From assembly GCF_008831285.2 (NCBI RefSeq), contig NC_045140.1, positions 5,995,528 through 6,059,527 on the forward strand: 64,000 bases of DNA, in the 5' to 3' direction. Numbering within the stretch: the first letter of the stretch is position 1; every line of letters begins with the position of its first letter. Shown one piece after another: positions 1-8,577 of this stretch. Position numbers and translations under genes: made by a program. The stretch is from Nymphaea colorata. Taxonomy: Eukaryota; Streptophyta; Magnoliopsida; Nymphaeales; Nymphaeaceae. Under the pieces are notes generated by a model, which did not search any database, had not been told where the DNA came from, and saw only the letters and a program-made list of their open reading frames with translations.

Positions 1-1161
1 TTAGGAGACTGGGCTGAATGCAGAAGTAGATAGCTTACGTCTGCACGGAACTCTGGTGTTCCTTTCTGCATTTCTTCAGCTGTAGTTGTGGTGTAGGCCA
101 TTTTCGGGGGCCAATCTCCAGTGGTAACATAACCGGGGCCGCTTTCGCCGGGTTCAGTTTTGGGTGATGATGTGGAAGTCATCATCATCATTTTTACTGC
201 CGAATCCCTATTGGGGGATAAAAGTTCTTCAGAGAGACTTCTGACCGTTGGCAGTACCTGTGGTAAACTTAAAGATCTTGTGGGCTGTAGCTGCAGCTGG
301 GACTGTCTGTGAGCATGTTTTTCTGGGTATTTTGAAAATATGCTCTGCCAAGATTTTCTTTCCTTGTACTTTTGGCGTTGTAAGAATTCTCCAATTGCTG
401 GATACCCTTGTAGATACCCTTCATTTGAAATTTCGACTCCTACTTGCATGATGTTCTTGTTCATGGATAATGGAAAATTGATTCCATAATCCAGTCTAAA
501 GCTGGTGAGGGTGATTTGCAGGAGGTTGAACGTGCATCTGGAAGTGATGGTAGCATAAATGGATTTGGCTACCAGGTTTACGTCTTTAATTTGAACGCAT
601 AGAACAAAAGCTTGAAGGAGGTGAGGATCTTGTAGTGACAGCGTGAAGTTTGGCTGAACACAACAGAGACCATCTTTGGAGAGTTCTCTGGTAAACTCAC
701 AGATAAGAGCTTGCTTCCAATCCACGTGGCGCACATCAAGGAGAGAAATCAAATATGGAGCGTTAAGCTCATACTTGAAATGAGGTTTTACCAAAACATC
801 GATTTGCCCGAGATGGACAAACTTGTAGCCTTGAACGTCTTCCTTAGTGAAAAAGGGAAGAAAAACAGGTCTGATTCCACTTCCTTGGATTGAAAGTGAA
901 ACTTCTGTCTGTTTAACCGACCTTTGAATTTTCATAAGATTAACCGTTAATAAATAGAGATCATTTTTCTTTATACCTGGGAAAGATACCTCTTTGTTTT
1001 CATCAGAGGATTCAATCTCATGTTCTATGAGAGCTGTATGAATCTCTGAGATTTCAGTAGAAGGTCCGGCTTCAGAAATTGAATGCCTGCCGGATTGCAC
1101 TCGAGCTAGCATTTTCATCTGTGGATGCTGACTCCGGGGTTCCTTCCATAAGAAGCTGGAT
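1..1161 (-). pseudogene. Endogenous pararetrovirus, inverted arm: movement-protein region to start of coat region
   Basis: Read on the minus strand, this matches 2650-3846 of the plus strand at roughly 97 percent by eye (position 1 pairs with 3846). It carries the putative movement-protein region and the start of the coat-protein region of a caulimovirid-type element. It is cut by the window edge. It is broken: near 1162 a small change against the other arm produces a stop, and near 826-830 about 15 nt present in the plus arm are missing (in frame). In contrast, three premature stops of the plus arm (2477, 3626, 3778) are sense codons here. No intact long frame survives, so it is a viral fossil, not a working gene. 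Confidence 0.8.
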
Positions 1162-1885
1162 TCAACTAGCCAAGATTTTCTTTGTACGAATTTTTTGAGG
1201 TAGATGACAGGATGCGTGACTGCATGATGAGTCATCATCATGGTCTGGATGACCATGTCTGCACTCATGCTCATCGTCACTGTCTGGAACTATATGTTCA
1301 ACCAGGTGTGGTTCATGTTCTTCGATACATTCAATTTCATGCTCAGGATCAGCCCATCTGCTGAGGTGGTCCCAATCTATGCGCTCGTCAAAAACAGCTT
1401 TTATATGGATCTGTTCTCCAAACCAGTGTGGTACCTTGCTGAGAGTGCAGAATATGGGGACAAACATGTTATCCTCATTTGGGTCTGGCACAATATGTTT
1501 GAGAACGAAGAACTGTTTTTCCTTTTCCATCAAAGACATGAAATAACCGCCCCAACCCGTGATATCTTGGATACTGCAAGACGGTCCTCGCCATTCTTCG
1601 AGGATGGTAGCATCATCCCATGAAGGAAGCATAGCTTTGTTCAGGGCAATCAAAACTTTGCGTTTGCACCACGGGGCATAAGGTGAACTTTCAGTCATCT
1701 GCGCAACTTCAACACATTTGAAGTCGACAGAGCGATCAGGCACGATTCCGGAGGGATAGTGATCCTTGAGGCTCCAGAACTGGGCTCCTTGAACGTAACC
1801 TTGTTGAAGGTTGTCATAGACAACTTGATTGTACATAGGTTTTTGTCCGGGAAGGATGGGATCTTCCGGGTAACATTCATTGTAA
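1162..1885 (-). pseudogene. Endogenous pararetrovirus, inverted arm: N-terminal region of the polyprotein
   Basis: An open frame of about 240 codons reads on the minus strand. It matches the N-terminal part of the plus-strand element (1958-2656), but here the frame is unbroken. The first part is mixed globular sequence with several Trp residues; the last 40 or so residues are rich in Asp, Glu and His with scattered Cys. The open frame runs a few codons into the spacer but has no ATG at its 5' end, so the true viral start is missing. In the plus copy this region is joined in frame to the movement-protein region. I do not recognise a named domain; it could be a lineage-specific N-terminal extension. 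Confidence 0.65.
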
Positions 1886-1957
1886 TGTTTGACAAACTTG
1901 TTTGACAAACTTGTTTGACAAACTGGGATGTTTGTGCCATGACGCCGGACATGATAT
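1886..1957. repeat. Patchwork spacer between the inverted arms
   Basis: The spacer begins with three perfect tandem copies of the 13-mer tgtttgacaaact (1886-1898, 1899-1911, 1912-1924), then 14 unassigned bases, then the 20-mer atgacgccggacatgatatt (1939-1958). That 20-mer also occurs once more in the window, at 5807-5826, inside the protease-RT region of the same element. This points to a join made by copying short templates. Confidence 0.9.
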
Positions 1958-2659
1958 TTACAATGAATGTTACCCAGAAGATCCCATCCTTCCTGGACAA
2001 AAACCTATGTACAATCAAGTTGTCTATGACAAGGTTACGTTCAAGGAGCCCAGTTCTGGAGCCTCAAGGATCACTATCCCTCCGGAATCGTGCCTGATCG
2101 CTCTGTCGACTTCAAATGTGTTGAAGTTGCGCAGATGACTGAAAGTTCACCTTATGCCCTGTGGTGCAAACGCAAAGTTTTGATTGCCCTGAACAAAGCT
2201 ATGCTTCCTTCATGGGATGATGCTACCATCCTCGAAGAATGGCGAGGACCGTCTTGTAGTATCCAAGATATCACGGGTTGGGGCGGTTATTTCATGTCTT
2301 TGATGGAAAAGGAAAAACAGTTCTTTGGCCTCAAACATATTGTGCCAGACCCAAATGAGGATAACATGTTTGTCCCCATATTCTGCACTCTCAGCAAGGT
2401 ACCACACTGGTTTGGAGAACAGATCCATATAAAAGTTGTTTTTGACGAGCGCATAAATTGGGACCACCTCAGCAGATGAGCTGATCCTGAGCATGAAATT
2501 GAATGTATCGAAGAACATGAACCACACCTGGTTGAACATATAGTTCCAGACAGTGACGATGAGCATGAGTGCGGACATGGTCATCCAGACCATGATGATG
2601 ACTCATCATGCAGTCACGCATCCTGTCATCTACCTCAAAAAATTCGTACAAAAAAAATC
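1958..2659 (+). pseudogene. Endogenous pararetrovirus: N-terminal polyprotein region, plus copy
   Basis: This is the plus-strand counterpart of 1162-1885. It begins at the inverted junction, so the viral leader and true start are absent. Compared with the other arm it has a 10-nt deletion near 2030 that shifts the frame, and a Trp codon changed to TGA at 2477-2479. After the stop the same frame stays open through an Asp/His/Cys-rich stretch and into the next domain. The function of this N-terminal region is not recognised. Confidence 0.7.
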
Positions 2660-3628
2660 TTGGTAGATGAATCCAGCTTCTTATGGAAGGAACCCCGGAG
2701 TCAGCATCCACAGATGAAAATGCTAGCTCGAGCGCAATCCGGCAGGCATTCAATTTCTGAAGCCGGACCTTCTACTGAAATCTCAGAGATTCATACAGCT
2801 CTCATAGAACATGAGATTGAATCCTCCACTGAAAACAAAGAGGTATCTTTCCCAGGTATAAAGAAAAATGATCTCTATTTATTACCGGGCAATCTTATGA
2901 AAATTCAAAGGTCGGTTAAACAGACAGAAGTTTCACTTTCAATCCAAGGAAGTGGAATCAGACCTATTTTTCTTCCCTTTTTCACTAAGGAAGACGTTCA
3001 AGGCTGGGTTACAAAAGGCAACAAGTTTGTCCATCTCGGGCAAATCGATGTTTTGGTAAAACCTCATTTCAAGTATGAGCTTAACGCTCCATATTTGATT
3101 TCTCTCCTTGATGTGCGCCACGTGGATTGGAAGCAAGCTCTTATCTACCAGTTTACCGGAGAACTCTCCAAAGACGGTCTCTGTTGTGTTCAGCCAAACA
3201 TCACGCTGTCACTACAAGATCCTCACCTCCTTCAAGCTTTTGTTCTATGCGTTCAAATTAAAGAGGTAAACCTGGTAGCCAAATCCATTTATGCTACCAT
3301 CACTTCCAGATGCACGTTCAACCTCCTGCAGAGCACCCTCACCAGCTTTAGACTGGATTATGGAATCAATTTTCCATTATCCATGAACAAGAACATCATG
3401 CAAGTAGGAGTCGAAATTTCAAATGAAGGGTATCTACAAGGGTATCCAGCAATTGGAGAATTCTTACAACGCCAAAAGTATAAGGAAAGAAAATCTTGGC
3501 AGAGCATATTTTCAAAATACCCGGAAAAACATGCTCACAGACAGTCCCAGCTGCAGCTACAGCCCACAAGATCTTTAAGTTTACCACAGGTACTGCCAAC
3601 GGTCAGAAGTCTCTCTGAAGAACTTTGA
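2660..3628 (+). pseudogene. Endogenous pararetrovirus: putative movement protein region
   Basis: The frame is open for 322 codons and lies in phase with the upstream N-terminal region and with the downstream coat-protein region, so all were once one polyprotein. A region directly upstream of the coat protein in caulimovirids that encode one large polyprotein is normally the cell-to-cell movement protein of the 30K group, and the beta-rich character around residues 80-260 fits that. I could not pin the family's key Asp with certainty. The frame ends at TGA 3626-3628, where the other arm has TTA (Leu), so this stop is a later mutation. Identification rests mainly on order and context. Confidence 0.6.
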
Positions 3629-5044
3629 TCCCCCAATAGGGATTCGGCAGTAAAAATGATGATGATGACTTCAACATCATCACCCAAAACTGAACCAGGC
3701 GAAAGCGGCCCCGGTTATGTTACCACTGGAGATTGGCCCCCGAAAATGGCATACACCACAACTACAGCTGAAGAAATGTAGAAAGGAACACTAGAGTTCC
3801 GTGCAAACGTAAGCTATCTACTTCTGCATTCAGCCCAGTCTCCTAAAACCCAAGATGACAAAACTCGACAGCTAAACAACCTCATCCATTGGAGCACATA
3901 TGCAGAAAAGCATTTCCGACGAATTGAAGAACAGCTCCAAATCGTAGAAGCTAACATGGAAGTTGTCAAGTCCATGATAAATGGAGAAAGAAAGGAGCTT
4001 AAGGCTAAATCAAAGGAAGCCTTTAAAGCTCACTCCCAAAACCTGTCGATTCGAGAAACCAGTTCATATATTCTCGGAAGTCGGCAAAAACCAGTGGCAT
4101 ATAAAGATTTTTATCTTATGCCAAATTTCAAAGATGCTGACATGAAGATGTTCCAGAATCAGCGACATAACAAACCTCCCGAGGTCAAGAAACATGTGAT
4201 TTCTCTGGGTTCAGAAATCCCAATTCTAAACATTGACACATGCCCTACCACAAAGGTAGCCGAAGTCATCAGATTATGGGCACAACATCTACACATGGTG
4301 GTAACCCAAAAACGGTTGTCTCCAGAACAAGCATGGAGAATCTTACCGTTTACATTTTCAGGACGAGTAGCAAATTGGTGGAAGTTCTTGCCAGACACGG
4401 AGAAAAGTGAAATTATGAATGATGATCTAGCAGTCTTAGGCAACCGCATCGTTCTCGAGTTTCAGCCAAACCTTCTAGCACATCAATCATCAGATTGGCT
4501 GATGTTTACCAAAAGAAAGCTGAAAGACATAAGCCAATTCGAGCAATATGCAGAGGACTATCTCAACGAAGCCTATCGGCTAGGCGCTCATGCCCTCTCA
4601 ACAATCGGTATGTCTTTTCTTGCTTCTTTACCCGAATCATTGGGTAATATTGTCCTTGATGAGCTATCACATCGCAACATCTTGGTAGAAAATCTGAATT
4701 TAGTTGTTCTCCAACAAGTAGTTCGGCAAGAGATCAAAAAGCTCTGTTACCGACTCAAGGCAAACCATGAATTGCCAAAAGTTGGGAAAAATATTTGTGG
4801 TCAGATTGATGGAGCAGAAGAACAGAATCTGCCAAAGAAATTCAAACCAAGATTTCGAAGGTTCAGACGAACCAAATCAAGGCGACCGTTCAAGCCTTAC
4901 AGATTTTTTCGACGAAGGAGAAGCAGTGACAACAAAAAAGATGACCGGTGTTTTGCATGTCGCAAAAAAGGGCATTATGCTAACAAATGCCCAAATAGAG
5001 CTCCTCGACAAATTAAGATGGTGTTCGAAGTCCTAGAAATTTAA
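3629..5044 (+). pseudogene. Endogenous pararetrovirus: coat protein with zinc knuckle
   Basis: The same frame continues after the stop at 3626, with one more stop (TAG 3778-3780, CAG in the other arm). The region from 3956 is open for 362 codons. It ends with an Arg/Lys-rich stretch followed by a CCHC zinc knuckle (C-x2-C-x4-H-x4-C, about 4949-4990), the RNA-binding hallmark of caulimovirid and retrotransposon coat/Gag proteins. It stops at TAA 5042-5044 and resumes in the same frame as an acidic stretch to about 5155. There is no integrase further downstream and a movement-protein-like region upstream, so a pararetrovirus fits better than a Ty3 element. Confidence 0.85.
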
Positions 5045-5139
5045 CAAGATTGGGACCTGATCGAGAACAAAGTAGAGTTTGAGGAATGCCTCAAAAATCG
5101 AAATGTGTTTTATTTGGCTGATGAAGAAGAAGAAGATGA

Positions 5140-5802
5140 TGAAATCATAGCATAAGTACAGAGTCATCTTCTGAAGCCGGTGGACACATCTGCATGGTAG
5201 GCAAAAAAGGCAAAGAAGTATTAATTGCAGAATCAGAATCTGAACCCGAAGAGTTCGATTGCAAAAGTGAGTTCTGCAATAATTTTGCCACCACCAGTCC
5301 TTATGAAATTATCCAAGACAACAGCAGCAGCTCGGATAATTCAACCTCTGAATCTGGCTCAGACATTGACAGAGGAATCTACTCAGACAATGAAGTGCCC
5401 ATAGCCCCAAAACAACAAGAGAAGTGGGCGGTCTCAGAAAAAGTCACAAAGGCTCTGCTAGACAAAGGTATAATTCCAATTAATTTTTGGGATTTTACAC
5501 CTAAAAATAGCCTCAAAAACTCTGAGATCAAACAGATTAAGAAGATGTCCTTATTTGACATTTCCGTAATCATCCCAGTTCAAATAGCTGCGGATAAAAA
5601 CGGTAAATGGAAAAAAGGACAAGCTTTCATCGACACTGGTGCCAACATGAATTTTTGCAAAAAGGAGATAGTTAGCAATTGGCTATATTATCCAGAAGGA
5701 ACCAGAGTCGAAACCATGAATGGTGAACGAAGGCTTCACAATTTTGCGTTAAATGTCCAGGTCAAAATAGGGGAAAAAACGATCAGTACAAATTTTGTAT
5801 AG
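5140..5802 (+). pseudogene. Endogenous pararetrovirus: aspartic protease region
   Basis: The frame changes by one base in the Glu/Asp-rich stretch around 5120-5155. The new frame is acidic and Ser-rich at first, and then holds a retropepsin-type active site, F-I-D-T-G-A, at about 5626-5643. In these elements the protease cuts the polyprotein. The frame ends in TAG at 5800-5802, but the same frame continues open directly into the reverse-transcriptase region, so the stop is probably a mutation. Open length from the first ATG (5194) is 202 codons. Confidence 0.85.
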
Positions 5803-7293
5803 ATTGATGACGCCGGACATGATATTGGTTTAGGGTCAGTTACTCTGGATGAAATAGGACCCCACACAATTTACAAAGACTGCATTGTGTTTAGAATCAG
5901 AAAAGAACAACAAGTTGTTCCGAGACTGTCAGCCTCTTTCAAAAGAATGCAGAACAAAAAAGGAAAGAAAGAGGACAGAAAACACAACATGACTTTGCTT
6001 CAAATCATGAAGCAAGAGCTTGACTTTGAAGAAGAAGTAGAAAGGATCAAAGCCATTAAGACAATAAATTTGCTACCAGGACAAAGAATAAACTGTCTAC
6101 CTGAATTCAAACAAGTGGTAGACAACTTAAAGTCCTGTTGTGTGGAGCATCCTTCACAATTTTGGGCCAAAGACTCCCCCACCGCACATATACCAACTGT
6201 GCACAATATTCCTGTACAAAGCAGACCCATCGTAGGCTCTGAACTAGACAGAAAAGAGATACTAGTTCAGATACAGGAACTAGAAGAAAAGGGCCTTATT
6301 CGGAAATCCGAATCTCACTATGCAAGTGCAAGCTTCATAGTTCGAAACCATGCTGAGATCAAAAGAGGAAAAGCAAGAATGGTCATAAACTATATTCCTC
6401 TAAACAGTGTGACGGTTGATATAAAGTGGCCCTTACCCAGCAAAGAAGTCTTAATACAAAGAGCGGCTCAGGGAAATTTTTTTTCTAAATTTGACTGCAA
6501 GTCAGGATACCACCAGATCAAGATCGCCGAAGAGGACATACACAAAACGGCGTTCTATACTCCCAATGGCCTGTACGAATGGCTGGTCATGCCATTTGGT
6601 CTTAAAAATGCTCCATCTCAGTTCCAGCGGAGAATGGATGAAATCTTCAAGGGCTATGATTTTATCATCAACTATATTGATGATTTTTTGATAATTTCAA
6701 ACACTGTTGATGAGCACTTACAGCACCTTACAACCTTTGCAGCATTATGTGAGAAGCATGGTATTGGGCTATCCAAAAGTGACGAAAAATTTCAGCTAGC
6801 CAAACGAGAAATTGAGTTTTTAGGTATTAAACTCAAAGAAGGAAAGATAATCATGCAGGATCATGTGCTGAAAAAGATCGAGCAATTCCCAAATCAGCTC
6901 GAGGACAAACTACAATGCCAAAGGTTCCTCGGATGCCTTAACTATGTAGGAAACTACATACAAAATCTCTCTCAAAAAACTCAGGCAATCCGGAAGGTCA
7001 TGCATCACGAGCCCTATGAATGGAACAAAGCGGCTACTGAAGTCGTACTCTTATTAAAAGAAGAATGCCAGAAATTGCCAGAACTTGAGCCCACTTTTGT
7101 TGGACCATTTGTCCTCTCCACAGATGCTTCAAATGATACATGGGCAGCAGTTCTCCTAAAGAAAGAAGGCAACAGTGAAAAGGTATGTTTCTATACCAGC
7201 GTGCAGTTTAAATCTAATGAAATTAATTATTGGCCTGTAGAGAAAGAAATTCTGGCAGCAATCCGAGGGTTGGAAAAGTTTCACCCTACTTAA
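5803..7293 (+). pseudogene. Endogenous pararetrovirus: reverse transcriptase and start of RNase H
   Basis: This is an open stretch of about 495 codons. It carries the classic reverse-transcriptase blocks: the D-C-K-S-G-Y-H-Q type motif near 6495-6520, M-P-F-G-L-K-N-A-P near 6590-6615, and the catalytic Y-I-D-D at 6673-6684. The connection domain and the beginning of RNase H (an S-T-D-A-S block near 7120) follow. Reading is lost at 7293 because a one-base deletion (or equivalent) around 7287 moves the RNase H into another frame. The enzyme would copy the viral RNA into DNA; here the chain is interrupted. Confidence 0.93.
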
Positions 7294-8078
7294 TTGGTGA
7301 GAAATTTATACTGAGAACAGATTCTCAGAATCTGTCAGTACTGCTCAAAAGAAAAATTACGAGCAGTCCAAAGCTTCAAAGGTTTGCATGGTGGAAATTT
7401 TTATTGTCTCAGTATAATTTTACAATCGATCTGGTAAAAGGAACACATCATTCACTACCAGACGCCCTCACTCGCGAATGTAAAATGATGAGATCCACGG
7501 GTCGACAATGGGAAGATTGGCACGTAGACACTCCAGAACAAAGATGGAAGGTCTGCCAAAGGGTCCGAAAACTCTATCCAGACTTTGCTGATGTTGCAGA
7601 AGGCCGCTATCCAAATTTGGATTTCTACTATACCGCAGCAGGAAGGATCACCTGCATAGTCAACAATCTCAAATGGACCTCACTCGAACCAGAACTGTTA
7701 CTCTGGGCCATTGACAAATCCATGCTTGACAATCTGATCCTTCACAAACGACAATTATTTGCTAACAATGTGTCTAGAGATTTTTTTAATTTCATTGCAG
7801 GTACTAAGTGGAAAGAAGCCTTATGCCGAAAACTGCAGAGAATCAACTTTGTTGATTACCCTGAAGTCGCTATCTTCCAAGACGAAGAACTCATTTACAA
7901 GAACATCCCAAAAACTAAAGAATTTGAAGCAAGTTGCACAACCCTTGAACAAATCACGAAGGAAATGCGCAAATGCCAAAATTGCCGTGTCCAAACAAAA
8001 GGTTTCTGTCTTCATCACGAATGGGCAGTAAGAAGAATATTGGAATCTGAGGCAGAAAGCAGCGAGACAAAAGAATGA
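7287..8078 (+). pseudogene. Endogenous pararetrovirus: rest of RNase H and C-terminal region
   Basis: The frame begins with the last third of RNase H (R-T-D-S-Q-N near 7316, then the L-P-D-A-L-T-R ending near 7460). About 195 further residues follow and end at TGA 8076-8078. This tail has no integrase. Near its end is a small Cys/His cluster (C-x2-C-x6-C-x2-H-H, about 7970-8025) that could bind metal. I do not recognise the tail as a named family. The next bases are non-coding and promoter-like. Confidence 0.8.
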
Positions 8079-8206
8079 CGACAAAATCCGACAAGAATAT
8101 ATTCGAAGCAAAAGCCTTTGCCAGAATTCTCTGTCGTCTTCTAATCAGTGCACCGAAAGCAGATGTCCTTGTGCTGAGTCATTTTTGTTTTTTTTTTAAT
8201 CATTGT

Positions 8207-8323
8207 AGTGACGAATCTTGTAAAGCTTATCTCGTCACTGTTTTCTTTTTAAAAGTAGACTAGTGCGTCCTACTGGCGAATTTATTCGCTAAATTATTGT
8301 ACTATCACTCGACGTGTATATAT
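8207..8323 (+). promoter_or_regulatory. Remnant pararetrovirus promoter: paired TGACG motifs and TATA box
   Basis: After the last viral frame lies agtgacga (8207-8214) and its exact inverse tcgtcact (8232-8239). TGACG is the core of the as-1 element of caulimovirus 35S promoters. TATATAT follows at 8317-8323. A short hairpin, gcgaat-tt-attcgc, lies between them near 8275-8290. Order and location, just after the polymerase region, match the genomic promoter of caulimovirids. Activity is inferred, not shown. Confidence 0.45.
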
Positions 8324-8577
8324 TGATACCACCGAGCCCCTTACAAGGCATCGGTCTTTTGAGCATCTTCTTGCCTTGTGCAAACTTCAGTTTTTCCCTT
8401 TGCTGTAAGCAGAGAGAGACGCTAAGTCTTGAGTGAGTGTTCGCCTTTGCAACATTGGGTTTCATTATCCTTTGGCAATCCTTCAGTGGTATTGTGCAAC
8501 CACACCTCCTCTTCCTGTTAATCCAAACACCCAACGCCCTGTTTGTTCCCCCTTTACCGTCGCCAGTCTGTTCCCCC
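8324..8577 (+). other. Truncated viral leader-like stretch
   Basis: Non-coding sequence lies between the TATA box and the first satellite copy. By position it may be the start of the pregenomic RNA leader. I saw no convincing tRNA-Met primer site. The stretch ends abruptly in a run of C at 8577, where satellite sequence starts. Confidence 0.35.

Larger units (their letters stand above)
1..3846. repeat. Large inverted repeat made of two pararetrovirus arms
   Basis: The left arm 1-1885 is the reverse complement of the right arm 1958-3846, with scattered substitutions and a few small indels (10-15 nt). The arms are separated by a 72-nt spacer at 1886-1957. The left arm probably continues beyond the window, because the match is still good at base 1. 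Head-to-head arrays are well known for endogenous pararetroviruses in plants and can yield double-stranded RNA if transcribed; transcription here is not shown. Confidence 0.9.

Noticed and set aside
1240-1623. Plus-strand frame of 127 codons
   Set aside because: It is the antisense shadow of the viral N-terminal region (1162-1885), mirrored at 2210-2593 in the other arm.
3956-8078. Classification as a Ty3/gypsy retrotransposon
   Set aside because: No integrase follows RNase H, no LTRs are visible, and a movement-protein-like region precedes the coat protein in frame.
8324-8336. ttgataccacc as a possible tRNA-Met primer site (reverse complement contains tggtatca)
   Set aside because: Only eight bases fit, and on the wrong strand for a plus-sense element; the rest of the expected site is absent.
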